A DNA stretch of 63,374 nt from JAJZRJ01 sp040757055 (GTDB taxonomy: Bacteria; Desulfobacterota; Desulfobulbia; Desulfobulbales; Desulfurivibrionaceae), in NCBI GenBank assembly GCA_040757055.1, contig JBFLXY010000013.1:1-63374 (forward strand), in the 5' to 3' direction. Numbering within the stretch: the stretch's first letter is position 1; every line of letters starts with the position of its first letter. The notes below the pieces were generated by a model, which saw nothing but the letters and a program-made list of their open reading frames with translations, searched no databases and was not told where the DNA came from. Made by a program: the position numbers and the translations under genes. Shown in pieces: positions 1-10,201 of the stretch.

Positions 1-18
1 TGTACAATCGTTTTCCAC
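1..18 (-). CDS. Possible 5' end of a gene running off the left edge (partial)
   Basis: On the minus strand an AAAAGGAG motif (positions 28-35) is followed nine bases later by a GTG at 18, which opens a frame of only six codons (M-E-N-D-C-T) before the window ends. This looks like a ribosome binding site and start codon, but six codons say nothing about function. It may be coincidental. Confidence 0.25.
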
Positions 19-172
19 GGCAGTGTTCTCCTTTTCAATGGCTAGAGTTTACGTTTGGCGACGCAATTCTAACCGCGGGGGCACTGCCGTGCCTCGTTAA
101 AAAAGCGAAAAATATTTTACGTTATCCATCAATGTCAATGTGTCACGCGGCTGACGGTGTGGGATACGGTGT

Positions 173-499
173 TTACCTAGTCAGTCTGGCCAGCAAAAGG
201 TCTTCGACGTTCCGGCGGCTGTCGAGAACGGAGAGCACCAACACCGTGTCGTCGACGATTCGGTAAATCAGACGCCAGGGAGTGATAACGAGTTCACGAT
301 ACTGGGCAATGCCTTCTTTCTGCAATTCCGGAACCACCCGCCCTCGTTGCGGTGAAAGGAACAGAGTGGCAGCCTTGCTCTTGATGCTTTTCAAAACCTT
401 TCCGGCATTCGCCGGGCTGTCCTGGGCAATGTATTCGATGATTCCAAGCAGATCATCATAGGCCGACGCGGCCCAAATCACCCGGTAGGACCGCTTCAT
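173..499 (-). CDS. RelE/ParE-family toxin of a type II toxin-antitoxin pair
   Basis: The 108-residue basic protein has the ParE/RelE fold signature: an N-terminal helical hairpin (AYDDLLGIIEYIA, about residues 13-25), then beta strands carrying YRELVITPWRLIYRI (about 68-82), and a hydrophobic C-terminal strand before a basic tail. Family members poison gyrase (ParE) or cleave ribosome-bound mRNA (RelE); the sequence alone does not tell which. It overlaps the upstream antitoxin gene by four bases, so the antitoxin is made first and translation is probably coupled. The DNA is less GC-rich than the core genome, consistent with an acquired module. Confidence 0.88.
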   Translation of the reverse strand: MKRSYRVIWAASAYDDLLGIIEYIAQDSPANAGKVLKSIKSKAATLFLSPQRGRVVPELQKEGIAQYRELVITPWRLIYRIVDDTVLVLSVLDSRRNVEDLLLARLTR

Positions 500-771
500 T
501 TCTTCGCCAGCATCTCTTCGAGTTTCCCGAACACCGCATCCTGACTCAGCGTCTTACCACTGCGGATGTCCGCTTCTCCTTGGGAGACAAGCTTCAGGAT
601 GCCGATGGCGTTCCGCATCGCCTCGTAGCTCTGCGGGTCTTGAAGCACGGCCCGCGGCTCGCCGTTTTGAGTGATAATGACCGGGCGGTGTGTTTCGTTG
701 ATCTGTTCGAGCAGATCAGCCGCGCGGGACTTGAGGTAGGTAACAGGCTTGATGTCGCTTGTGATGTTCAT
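496..771 (-). CDS. Phd/YefM-family antitoxin
   Basis: The 91-residue protein has the Phd/YefM N-terminal DNA-binding half (IKPVTYLKSRAADLL, then RPVIITQNGEPRAVLQ at about residues 30-45) and an acidic C-terminal tail expected to wrap the toxin. In this family the antitoxin represses its own promoter and the toxin enhances binding (conditional cooperativity). A GGAGGAG Shine-Dalgarno sits just before the ATG. The gene overlaps the toxin gene by four bases. It is the usual partner of a RelE/ParE toxin, so the pair is confidently a type II system. Confidence 0.9.
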   Translation of the reverse strand: MNITSDIKPVTYLKSRAADLLEQINETHRPVIITQNGEPRAVLQDPQSYEAMRNAIGILKLVSQGEADIRSGKTLSQDAVFGKLEEMLAKK

Positions 772-791
772 GGCTCTCCTCCAGTCTTTTT

Positions 792-819
792 AAAGTACCA
801 AATTCAGACCGGAAGTCAA
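792..819 (-). promoter_or_regulatory. Sigma-70-like promoter of the Phd/ParE pair
   Basis: On the minus strand TTGACT (814-819) and TACTTT (792-797) are separated by 16 bases, and the -10 lies about 20 bases before the antitoxin ATG. The surrounding sequence is AT-rich. This is a motif match only. Confidence 0.5.
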
Positions 820-836
820 GGTTGGCGTGACGCGAA

Positions 837-1076
837 CTACTTTCCGGCGGGGTCCATGCAGGTGTCGTAGTTGGAGCGGGCCGCGGCCAGACAATCGGCA
901 TGCTTGCGGGTATCCTGGTGCTCGAGGAACTCACGGTCGCACGCCGAGACCGCCCATTTCAATTCCTTGTTGCACCGATCCGCCTGCACCGGGCTGCCCT
1001 TGGACACGGTGCCATTTGCTGCGTTGGCTGCCAACGCAAAAAGACCGCCGCCCGCAAGACATGCTAGAAGCGCCAC
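837..1076 (-). CDS. Small secreted or periplasmic protein, unknown function
   Basis: The 79-residue product begins with a hydrophobic stretch (ALLACLAGGGLFALAANA) that reads as a signal peptide with an A-N-A cleavage site near residue 20. The mature part of about 60 residues has four cysteines (in RCNK, SACDREF, ADCLAA and DTCMDP) that could form two disulfides. The GTG at 1076 is the only reasonable start in frame. An ATG at 1105 reads MRIS in another frame, so a one-base frameshift may have removed the original basic N-terminus. I do not recognise the family. It lies upstream of the Phd/ParE promoter in the same orientation. Confidence 0.5.
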   Translation of the reverse strand: MALLACLAGGGLFALAANAANGTVSKGSPVQADRCNKELKWAVSACDREFLEHQDTRKHADCLAAARSNYDTCMDPAGK

Positions 1077-1213
1077 ACCGACTACCCCGACTCGCTAATC
1101 CGCATAAAGCCTTTCCCTCATTATTTTGACTGAAGCCTAGCCTCAGGTGCGCGATGGCCACGCAGCGGGTACCGCGTCCCTTGGAGGCTCTTGTTCGACA
1201 GCGATCTTGCCAC

Positions 1214-2116
1214 TCATGGCAACACCAAGGTTCCTTTGCTCATCCCTTTCAAGAAAGGCGAGTGGCTTCTCATGCCATCAATGTCGGGATAAATCAGTTT
1301 GTGAGTGATAGTGCGATGGTGTAAGCCGCCTTTTCGCCTTTGGAGATCGTGCCGAATCGACTCCTTATTAACATGTAGTCGAAATGTAATTCCTATTGGA
1401 AGCGTGGCTCTATTAGGAATCGGTTCGCTTCCGCAGAGCTTAAACGGAACAGAAAGAACTCGCCGGACTTCTTCTGCCAAAAGGCTGCGGTCCTTTCCGA
1501 GCACGGGATCCCAAGCCTTTCGGTGAGGTTGGGTGCTTGGCAGGCGACCAACAGCAAAGACGCCTTCTTGCGCTTCAAGCCGCGGAAATACTACGCCGCT
1601 TGCTGTCGGATCCCAAACCTTGACTTCGTTGGATTTGTATCTGCGCCAGGGCGTTCCAGCGGGGCTGCTCGAAAGTACCTCAGTCTGCTCTACCAGGAGC
1701 GCAAAGATTCGACCGTCCACTTCGTCATTTGTCTCTGCGGCAAAAAAAAGAGCAACAGACGGATCTCGCGTGAAATCAATAAGCCGCGTTGGGATTCCGT
1801 GGTGTTGTAGATAAGCAAGTCGTGAGAGCGGCAAGCTGAATGGAGCCTTAGACAAATCCTTAATCCAAATCCCTGCTTCTTCAAGGATTGCGTCCTCGAC
1901 CTTGTTAAGCAACTCGTCATTAAGTACAGTTGCCGACGCTAATTGGCGCGCAAGGGAAGAGTGCAAGCCCCAACTGTGATCTGCCTGACCTCGCCAAAAG
2001 ACAGCGAGGTTCTTGGATGCCGCGTATGAATTGACATCTGCGATCAGCTTCCTCGCATCGCCGAGTTTCTCGATGACTCGATCATGTTCTTTGTAATGGT
2101 CGTTGGGAGTAATCAT
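1214..2116 (-). CDS. FRG-domain-containing protein
   Basis: The 300-residue protein carries the FRG domain named for its F/W-R-G motif: FWRGQADHSW at about residues 40-49, then LQHHGIPTRLIDFTRDP and ALFFAAE in the first half. The C-terminal third contains HKLIYPDIDG and is less recognisable. FRG-domain proteins are scattered in bacterial genomes, often in accessory or defence-associated regions; their biochemical activity is poorly defined. A TATAAT box at 2139-2144 lies 23 bases upstream of the ATG, without a convincing -35. The gene is AT-rich compared with the operon that follows, suggesting acquisition. The region 2117-2355 holds only this promoter and the 3' end of the cob operon. Confidence 0.8.
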   Translation of the reverse strand: MITPNDHYKEHDRVIEKLGDARKLIADVNSYAASKNLAVFWRGQADHSWGLHSSLARQLASATVLNDELLNKVEDAILEEAGIWIKDLSKAPFSLPLSRLAYLQHHGIPTRLIDFTRDPSVALFFAAETNDEVDGRIFALLVEQTEVLSSSPAGTPWRRYKSNEVKVWDPTASGVVFPRLEAQEGVFAVGRLPSTQPHRKAWDPVLGKDRSLLAEEVRRVLSVPFKLCGSEPIPNRATLPIGITFRLHVNKESIRHDLQRRKGGLHHRTITHKLIYPDIDGMRSHSPFLKGMSKGTLVLP

Positions 2117-2355
2117 GTTTTATTGTCGAACATAAGATATTATACGGCATTCCGGCTTGTGGCTGGTGTAGGTTTGGGAGTCGCCAATTTCGGGCGCCCA
2201 AAACGTCTTCCTTGCAGGTTTTATCCTCCAGTTTTCCGCTTTGCACACCCATACAGAACATTATACGAAAACCAGAGAAAAACAGAAAGCACTTATTTGG
2301 TTAGGATTGCCGACGTTCGCAACACAGGACGATAAAGCGTCGCGAGACGTCACAC

Positions 2356-3102
2356 TCACCACGCCAGCAGGGCTAGCCAGCCGAGAGTTTCGCCCAGTTC
2401 GCAGGAGGCGCCGAGCACGTCGCCGGTGATGCCGCCCAGAGCGCGGGTGGCCTTGAAGTAGAGGAAAAAGGCAGGAAGGAGAGAGGCGACCAGCACGAGT
2501 ATGGCTGCTGGCCCAAGGAGGCAGAGGGGAACAACAAAGAGGGAGCTGACAACCACCTCGGCAAGGCCAACCTGACCGACAAAGGCATGGCCAGTGCCCT
2601 GCTCCCGCGGATAACAGCCGCGCCACGCCAGCAGGACCATGGCCCAGCGACCGGCCACCAACGGCATGATCAGCAGCATCTTGTTATCGGCAAACAACTC
2701 CGGCAAGAGGTCGGCCACGGCACTCGCCTTGAGGCCCAGCAGCAGGATGAGGCCGATCACGCCAAAGGCACCGATGCCGGAGTCTTTCATGATCGCCAAG
2801 CGCCGGGCCGGTTCGCTGCCGCCACCCAGGCCGTCCAAGAGATCGGCCAGGCCGTCGAGATGCAAACCCCGCGTCAGCCATGCCAGCACGGCCACCAGCA
2901 ACAGGGCGGTGGTGAGGCCGCTGCCGAACATCGCAATTAAACCCTGAGCTACCAGAAGCAGCAGGCCGCCCAAGATCCAGCCCACCAGGGGGAAGAAGGC
3001 GGCGCTGCGGGTCAGGTCGCGGCTCTCCATACCAGCCGGCGCCGGGATCGGCAGGATGGTAAGGAAGGAGATGGCAACACGCGCGGCCCGCAGCGGTTTC
3101 AT
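2356..3102 (-). CDS. cobS: Adenosylcobinamide-GDP ribazoletransferase (cobalamin synthase)
   Basis: This 248-residue integral membrane enzyme joins adenosylcobinamide-GDP to alpha-ribazole (or its phosphate) in the last step of nucleotide-loop assembly of cobamides. The sequence begins with a basic N-terminus and an LTILP motif (residues 14-18), followed by the conserved GLHLDGLADLLDGLGGG segment (about 80-96) and MKDSGIGAFGV (about 105-115). Five or six hydrophobic segments are visible. The length is normal for CobS. It is the last gene of the cbiR-cobT-cobS run and overlaps cobT by four bases. Confidence 0.95.
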   Translation of the reverse strand: MKPLRAARVAISFLTILPIPAPAGMESRDLTRSAAFFPLVGWILGGLLLLVAQGLIAMFGSGLTTALLLVAVLAWLTRGLHLDGLADLLDGLGGGSEPARRLAIMKDSGIGAFGVIGLILLLGLKASAVADLLPELFADNKMLLIMPLVAGRWAMVLLAWRGCYPREQGTGHAFVGQVGLAEVVVSSLFVVPLCLLGPAAILVLVASLLPAFFLYFKATRALGGITGDVLGASCELGETLGWLALLAW

Positions 3103-4163
3103 TCGTGCGCCTCGCTCACGCCAGCCTCGCCGAAGGTGGCCATCTCGTGCAGCACCTTGAGGCCCGCCTCCACCAAGCTCATGGAGAGCGCGGCGCCGGT
3201 GCCCTCGCCCAGGCGCATGTCGAGGTGCAGCAGCGGCCGGAAGCCCATCTTCTCGAAGAACATCCGGTGGCCCTGCTCGGCGGACATGTGGCTGAAGAGG
3301 CAGTAGCCCTTGGCGTTCTCGCAGAGCTTCAAGGCCACGAGCGCCCCGGCGGTGGAGATGAAACCATCCACCACCACGGGCACGCGGCTCTTGGCCGCCT
3401 CCAGCACCACGCCGCAGATGGCGGCGATTTCAAGCCCGCCCACCGCTGCCAGCGCCCCCAATGGAGTAGCGCAGCGGTCGCGGTTCACGGCCAGCGCCTT
3501 TTCGATCACCGTGATTTTATGGTGCAGGCCGGCATCGTCCAGCCCGGTGCCGCGGCCGGTGACCTCGGCCACTGTGGCCGGCAACAGCAGCGCATAGAGC
3601 GCCGCCGAAGGGGTGGTGTTGGCAATGCCCATCTCGCCGGTGCCGAGGATATGGGCGCCGTCGCTGATCGCCTGGCGCGCCACCTCGATGCCCACGTTGA
3701 CGGCAGCCACGGCCTCGGCCTCGCTCATGGCCGGGCCAACCGCAATGTTATCGGTGCCGGGCCGCACCTTGCGCTGGATCAGGCCATCTGCCGCGATGGG
3801 CTCCTTGACCCCCACGTCGATCACCCGTACCTCGGCCCCCACGTGGCGGGCCAGCACGTTGACCCCGGCGCCGCCGCCCAGGAAGTTGTGCACCATCTGC
3901 ACCGTCACCTCCTGGGGAAACTTGCTCACCCCCTCGGCCGCCACGCCGTGGTCGCCGGCAAAGGTGAGGATCACCTTTTTGGTGATGGGCGGGGCCATGG
4001 CGCCGCGCATGGCAGAGACCTGGGCAGCCAGCTCTTCCAGGCGGCCGAGGCTGCCCTGGGGCTTGGTGAGGTTGTCGAGCCGCTTCTGGGCCGCGGCCTT
4101 GGCAGCAAGGTCGATGGGCTGGATGGATGCGCAGAAGTGGGCGAGTTCGGTTGCGGTCTGCAT
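3099..4163 (-). CDS. cobT: Nicotinate-nucleotide--dimethylbenzimidazole phosphoribosyltransferase
   Basis: CobT activates the lower-ligand base of cobamides by transferring phosphoribose from nicotinate mononucleotide, giving the alpha-ribotide used by CobS. The 354-residue length is typical. Family motifs are present: LTFAGDHGV (about residue 65), GTGEMGIANTTPSAA (about 175) and DMRLGEGTGAA near residue 315, which carries the catalytic glutamate. The base preferred cannot be read from sequence. It starts where cbiR stops (shared base 4163) and overlaps cobS, so the three genes are translationally coupled. Confidence 0.96.
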   Translation of the reverse strand: MQTATELAHFCASIQPIDLAAKAAAQKRLDNLTKPQGSLGRLEELAAQVSAMRGAMAPPITKKVILTFAGDHGVAAEGVSKFPQEVTVQMVHNFLGGGAGVNVLARHVGAEVRVIDVGVKEPIAADGLIQRKVRPGTDNIAVGPAMSEAEAVAAVNVGIEVARQAISDGAHILGTGEMGIANTTPSAALYALLLPATVAEVTGRGTGLDDAGLHHKITVIEKALAVNRDRCATPLGALAAVGGLEIAAICGVVLEAAKSRVPVVVDGFISTAGALVALKLCENAKGYCLFSHMSAEQGHRMFFEKMGFRPLLHLDMRLGEGTGAALSMSLVEAGLKVLHEMATFGEAGVSEAHE

Positions 4164-4957
4164 CAGTCACTACTCCGGGTAAAAGATTGCCACAGCTCCG
4201 CAAGCACCTCGCAGGAGCGGCGCAGATATTCGTACCTGTAGACCTCCAGGGTCAGCACCCCGCAAAAATTGCCCTGTGCAAGGGCCAGGCCCGCCTCGAC
4301 GAGACGGCTCGCCTGGTCAAAACTCAAGGGCCGGTGATCGCGGCCGTCGCGCACCCCGTGGAGATGGAGATGGTTCGCCTGAGAAGCCAGGGCCAGGGCA
4401 GCTGGCCAATCGTGCTGGTAATAAAGCACATGGCCAAGATCAAGGCAAAGGGAAAAGCCCTGGGCCGCAACCAGGCTCTGGACAAGGGCGAAAGGATAGT
4501 CGATGTTCTCGATGGCGATTTTTCCCGCTTCGCTTCCCAGGCGATTGCGCAGCAAGGCCAGCGATTCTGCCAGATGCTCCCGCCACTCTGCCGGCGCGAG
4601 CTCCGGCTGGCGGTTCAGGTGGAGGTCGAAGGCTCGCGGACCAAGGGGGGCAAGCAGCGCCACCAGCGCTTCAATCTCGGCAACCCCTTGGCTGCGGGTC
4701 CCCGGGTCGGGATGGCCAAGGAAGATGTCGGTGGGCAGATGGACGGTATAGGTGAGTTCATGGGCCGCGGCCAGATCCGCCAAAGCCTGCACCGGCACCG
4801 CATGGTCCATGCCCTGGGTTGCGCGGCTCTCGAAAAAGAGGAGCTGGACGTCGTCCACCAGCGGCGCCAGCAGCTCCACGTTGGGCAGCACTGCATCGGG
4901 AATCACATAAGAGGGCGCGCCGAGGCGCCAGGGGTACCGCCCCTTTACCGATTCCAT
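4163..4957 (-). CDS. cbiR: Cobamide-remodelling phosphodiesterase CbiR-like (AP endonuclease 2 / TIM-barrel family)
   Basis: The 264-residue protein has a sugar-isomerase/AP-endonuclease-2 barrel. It starts with LGAPSYVIPDAV and VDDVQLLFFES, and has metal-ligand motifs IAIENIDY, LCLDLGH, HLHLHGVRDGRDH and LTLEVY. These match the CbiR family, which hydrolyses the phosphoribosyl bond of imported cobamides so the lower ligand can be exchanged. The direct link to cobT and cobS, the genes needed to rebuild the loop, supports that role over a sugar isomerase. It overlaps the end of the upstream metallo-hydrolase gene by 13 bases. Confidence 0.8.
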   Translation of the reverse strand: MESVKGRYPWRLGAPSYVIPDAVLPNVELLAPLVDDVQLLFFESRATQGMDHAVPVQALADLAAAHELTYTVHLPTDIFLGHPDPGTRSQGVAEIEALVALLAPLGPRAFDLHLNRQPELAPAEWREHLAESLALLRNRLGSEAGKIAIENIDYPFALVQSLVAAQGFSLCLDLGHVLYYQHDWPAALALASQANHLHLHGVRDGRDHRPLSFDQASRLVEAGLALAQGNFCGVLTLEVYRYEYLRRSCEVLAELWQSFTRSSD

Positions 4958-5751
4958 GCCCCCTCCCGCAACACCACCACCTCTCCGGGCTCGTCCTGAA
5001 ACGCCAGGGAAACGGCTGGCACCGGGGCACCATCCTCTGCTGCCGCGGCGGCCAGCATGGCGAGAACAGCCCCGCGGGCGAGATGCGGCGTGTTGTTGCT
5101 CTCGCTCAGGTGCGAGAGCACCACGTGCTGGAGTGCGTCATGCAGCAGGCCGCGCAGCAAGGCAGCGGCCTCGACGTTGGCAAGGTGGCCGGTTTTGCTG
5201 CGCACCCGCTGCTTCAGGGGCGGCGGGTACGGCCCGTTGGCGAGCATCTCCACATCGTGATTGCATTCGAGCACCAGGCCATGGCACCCGGAGAGGCGGT
5301 GGCTGATGAGGCGCGAGGCAATGCCGGTGTCGGTGCAGTAGCCCAAGGTAAGGCCGTTGGCCCGGCAGAGGAAGCCCACCGGATCGGCGGCATCGTGGGA
5401 GATGGCAAAGGGGTGGAGATGGAGGTCGCGGAAGGTGAAGGTGGCGCCGGTTTCAAAGAGTACGGCTTCGGCAAGATTGTCGAGCACCGCACCGGCAGCA
5501 TTCAGGGTCGCACGGTTCACCAGCACCGGCAGATCGTAGCGTCGGGAGAGTACGCCAACCCCGCGGATGTGGTCGGTGTGTTCGTGGGTAATGCAGATGG
5601 CGTGGAGCGAGGCAGGATCAACGCCTATGGCGGCGAGGCGCCGTTCGATCTCCTTGCCGGAAAACCCTGCGTCGATGAGCAGCCGGGTTTCCCCTGCCTC
5701 GACAAAGGTGGCGTTGCCCTTGCTGCCGCCGCCCAGAACGCAGAATCGCAT
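4945..5751 (-). CDS. MBL-fold metallo-hydrolase, YycJ/WalJ-like
   Basis: This protein of about 268 residues has the metallo-beta-lactamase metal motif THEHTDH (about residues 56-62) and a typical N-terminus MRFCVLGGGSKGN. That N-terminus sets the start at 5751 rather than an upstream methionine. Later family motifs include FAISHDAADPVGF and HLSESNNTP. YycJ/WalJ relatives are predicted nucleases or phosphodiesterases linked to DNA metabolism in some bacteria, but the substrate here is unknown. The gene follows dut after 95 bases and overlaps cbiR, so it probably belongs to the same transcript. Confidence 0.82.
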   Translation of the reverse strand: MRFCVLGGGSKGNATFVEAGETRLLIDAGFSGKEIERRLAAIGVDPASLHAICITHEHTDHIRGVGVLSRRYDLPVLVNRATLNAAGAVLDNLAEAVLFETGATFTFRDLHLHPFAISHDAADPVGFLCRANGLTLGYCTDTGIASRLISHRLSGCHGLVLECNHDVEMLANGPYPPPLKQRVRSKTGHLANVEAAALLRGLLHDALQHVVLSHLSESNNTPHLARGAVLAMLAAAAAEDGAPVPAVSLAFQDEPGEVVVLREGAWNR

Positions 5752-5846
5752 AAAGAGACCCCAAACACAGCGTCCAGCCGGCGGCAACCAGCAAAAACTG
5801 ATGCCATCCGCACTGTTGGCCTTTTGACTTTTTCCCTTTGCCTTTT

Positions 5847-6311
5847 TCAGATCCCGGTATGACCGAAGCCGCCGGTCTGGCGCACGGTGGTATCGAGCTC
5901 CGCCACCACCTCGATGGTGGCGCGGCAGACCGGGGCGAGCACCAGCTGGGCAATGCGGTCGCCACGGTTGATGGTGAAGGGCTGGGCACCGAGGTTGATG
6001 AGCCCCACCTTCACCTCGCCGCGGTAATCGGCATCGATGGTGCCAGGCGCGTTGACCACGGTAACCCCGTGCTTGATGGCGAGCCCGCTGCGGGGCCGCA
6101 CCTGAATCTCGTAGCCCGGCGTGATGGCCACGGCAAAGCCGGTGGGCAGCATGGCGATCTCGCCCGGCGCGATGGTCAACGGCTCGCGCAGTGCGGCGGC
6201 CACATCCATGCCGGCAGCGAGTTCCGAATGGTAACAGGGCGGCTGCAGATCATGATCGCGCTCCGGCTGGAGCCAGCAGAGCCTGACCGGATGATCGGAT
6301 GGGTGCGCCAT
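5847..6311 (-). CDS. dut: Deoxyuridine 5'-triphosphate nucleotidohydrolase (dUTPase)
   Basis: dUTPase hydrolyses dUTP to dUMP and pyrophosphate, limiting uracil in DNA and feeding dTMP synthesis. All five trimeric dUTPase motifs are readable: AGMDVAA, RPRSGLA, NAPGTIDADYRGE with the catalytic aspartate, RIAQLVL, and the C-terminal GGFGHTG loop. I place the start at the ATG at 6311 because a GAGGAG Shine-Dalgarno lies seven bases upstream; this gives 154 residues, the usual size. It follows the M16 peptidase gene with a short gap. Confidence 0.96.
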   Translation of the reverse strand: MAHPSDHPVRLCWLQPERDHDLQPPCYHSELAAGMDVAAALREPLTIAPGEIAMLPTGFAVAITPGYEIQVRPRSGLAIKHGVTVVNAPGTIDADYRGEVKVGLINLGAQPFTINRGDRIAQLVLAPVCRATIEVVAELDTTVRQTGGFGHTGI

Positions 6312-6329
6312 GACAGTACTCCTCAACGA

Positions 6330-7586
6330 CTAGTTGCTCAGGACACTCCAGTCCACAGCCCCGCGGTCCAGCGGCCCAAGGGCGGCAACGGAAAGGGGCC
6401 GGGAGAAAAGGGCGCCGGCCAGCGTCTGGATTTCGACGGCAGTCACCTGCTCGATGCCGGCCACCACCTCGTCCATCGGGACCTCGCGGTTGAAATAGAG
6501 TTCGTTTCGTGCCAGTTGCGTCATGCGGCTTTCCATGTTCTCGGCCGCCAGATAGACCCCGGCCCGGGCGTAATCCTTGGCCTCGGCCAATTCCTCGGCC
6601 GCCACCCGCTTCTGCACGAAGCGCATGAGTTCGTGCTGCACCAGGCCCATGGCCTCGTTGGTCACCGCCGGATCGATGCCGAGATAGACGGCCAGCACCC
6701 CGCAGTCGCGGTGGGAGTTGAGGTAGGAATAGACCGAGTAGGCCAGGCCGCGTTTTTCGCGGATCTCCTGGAAGAGGCGGGAACTCATGTTGCCGCCCAA
6801 AAGGATATTGAGCAGGAAGAGGGTGTAGCGCTCCCCGGCGGCGATGGACAGGCCGTAGGTGCCGAGCACCATGTGCACCTGTTCCAGCGGCTTGGGGTAG
6901 ACGAGCCGCTGGGCAGTCACGGCTTCCGGCACGGTGCGGGTCGGGGGCGCGCCTTTGGCCGAGGCAAAGCCGGCCAGCTCCTTGCGCCACATGTCGCAGA
7001 AGGAATCATGATCCATGTTGCCGGCCGCGACAATGAGCACCCGTTCCGGCCGGTAGAAGCGTTTAACGTAGTCGATGAGGTGCTGGGCGGAAAGCGCCCC
7101 CACCACCTCGCGCGGCCCGAGCACGGTGTTGCCGAGCGGATGGCGGCCCCAGAGCTGGCGATTGAACAGTTCGTGGATCTGGTCGTCCGGCGTGTCCTCC
7201 ACCATGCTGATTTCCTGGAGGATCACCTCGCGCTCGCGCTCCACCTCCTCGGGGGCAAAGAGGGAGTTGAGGAAGATGTCGGCAAAGAGTTCCACCAGCC
7301 GCGGCAGGCGGTCGTCGAGCACCGTGGCGTAGAAGCAGGTGGTTTCGTTGGCGGTGAAGGCGTTGGACATGCCGCCCAGCACATCGAGTTCGCGGGCGAG
7401 CTGCTGGGCGGAACGGCGGGCAGTGCCCTTGAAGAACATGTGCTCGACAAAGTGGGCACTGCCGCTGTTGAGGTCGTGCTCGTCGCGGGAGCCGACCTCA
7501 ACCCAGATACCGACGGAGACGACGCGGGAGTCCACCTTTTCGGTGACGATGCGGACTCCGTTGTCGAGAACAGACTTGCGGTACAT
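6330..7586 (-). CDS. M16-family (pitrilysin-like) zinc peptidase
   Basis: This 418-residue protein has the inverted zinc motif HXXEH (HFVEHMFFKGT, about residues 46-56) with the downstream glutamate region, and a second M16 half that normally lacks metal ligands. It resembles the processing-peptidase-like, PepR/YmxG-type single-chain family. In many bacteria such a gene sits directly after pnp, as here (14-base gap), and before dut. The physiological substrate is unknown. No signal peptide is visible, so it is probably cytosolic. Confidence 0.92.
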   Translation of the reverse strand: MYRKSVLDNGVRIVTEKVDSRVVSVGIWVEVGSRDEHDLNSGSAHFVEHMFFKGTARRSAQQLARELDVLGGMSNAFTANETTCFYATVLDDRLPRLVELFADIFLNSLFAPEEVEREREVILQEISMVEDTPDDQIHELFNRQLWGRHPLGNTVLGPREVVGALSAQHLIDYVKRFYRPERVLIVAAGNMDHDSFCDMWRKELAGFASAKGAPPTRTVPEAVTAQRLVYPKPLEQVHMVLGTYGLSIAAGERYTLFLLNILLGGNMSSRLFQEIREKRGLAYSVYSYLNSHRDCGVLAVYLGIDPAVTNEAMGLVQHELMRFVQKRVAAEELAEAKDYARAGVYLAAENMESRMTQLARNELYFNREVPMDEVVAGIEQVTAVEIQTLAGALFSRPLSVAALGPLDRGAVDWSVLSN

Positions 7587-7599
7587 GGTGCCGGGTAAC

Positions 7600-9690
<2,091 letters not shown>

Positions 9691-9740
9691 TGTTGCTCCT
9701 TCGTTGATGGCCAGCGGTTCCGCGATGGTGAGGATTCACT

Positions 9741-9777
9741 GAAAAACACTCGGCCCCTGGCTTGCCGTCAGGGGCCG
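9741..9777 (-). terminator. Hairpin with U-run between rpsO and pnp
   Basis: A perfect 9-bp stem, CGGCCCCTG/CAGGGGCCG (9751-9759 and 9769-9777, 9-base loop), is followed on the minus strand by AGTGTTTTTC. This is an intrinsic terminator or attenuator in the position where many bacteria partly separate rpsO and pnp transcripts. It may also be an RNase III entry point for pnp autocontrol. Confidence 0.75.
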
Positions 9778-9808
9778 AAACAAGCGGGCAAACGCTGGCC
9801 GCAGTGTC

Positions 9809-10078
9809 TTACTTCCGGATGCCGAGCTTCTGGATCAGGTTGCGGTAGCCGTCGACATCCTTGCCCTTGAGATAATCGAGGAGCCGGCGGCGCTGGCCAA
9901 CCAGCTTCAGGAGGCCGCGGCGGGAATGGTGATCCTTCTTGTGCGACTGGAAATGCTCGGTGAGGTAGGTGATCCGGGCGCTCAACAGGGCGATCTGTAC
10001 CTCCGGAGAGCCGGAATCGTTGGCGTGCTTGCCGTACTGGCTGATGATGTTCTGCTTGTCTTCGTTCTGCAGCGTCAC
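9809..10078 (-). CDS. rpsO: 30S ribosomal protein S15
   Basis: The 89-residue protein matches S15 along its whole length, including HANDSGSPEVQIALLSARI, LTEHFQSHKKDHHSRRGLL and RRRLLDYLK. S15 binds 16S rRNA early in assembly of the 30S central domain. The start is a GTG at 10078 with an AGGAG Shine-Dalgarno eight bases upstream. The 123-base leader between truB and rpsO could hold a translational autoregulatory structure, as known in other bacteria, but I cannot define one here. Confidence 0.98.
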   Translation of the reverse strand: MTLQNEDKQNIISQYGKHANDSGSPEVQIALLSARITYLTEHFQSHKKDHHSRRGLLKLVGQRRRLLDYLKGKDVDGYRNLIQKLGIRK

Positions 10079-10201
10079 AGCGGTAACTCCTTTTCTTGGT
10101 TAATATTCGGGAGATCGCCAGAACGGCCGCGGGCCAACCAGCGATTCCTAAAAGAACGCCTCTTCTTACTGGAACAACGCCTTTTTGTCAACTGATTGTA
10201 T

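Noticed and set aside
10079..10201. Terminator between truB and rpsO
   Set aside because: No stable stem followed by a U-run was found in this gap.
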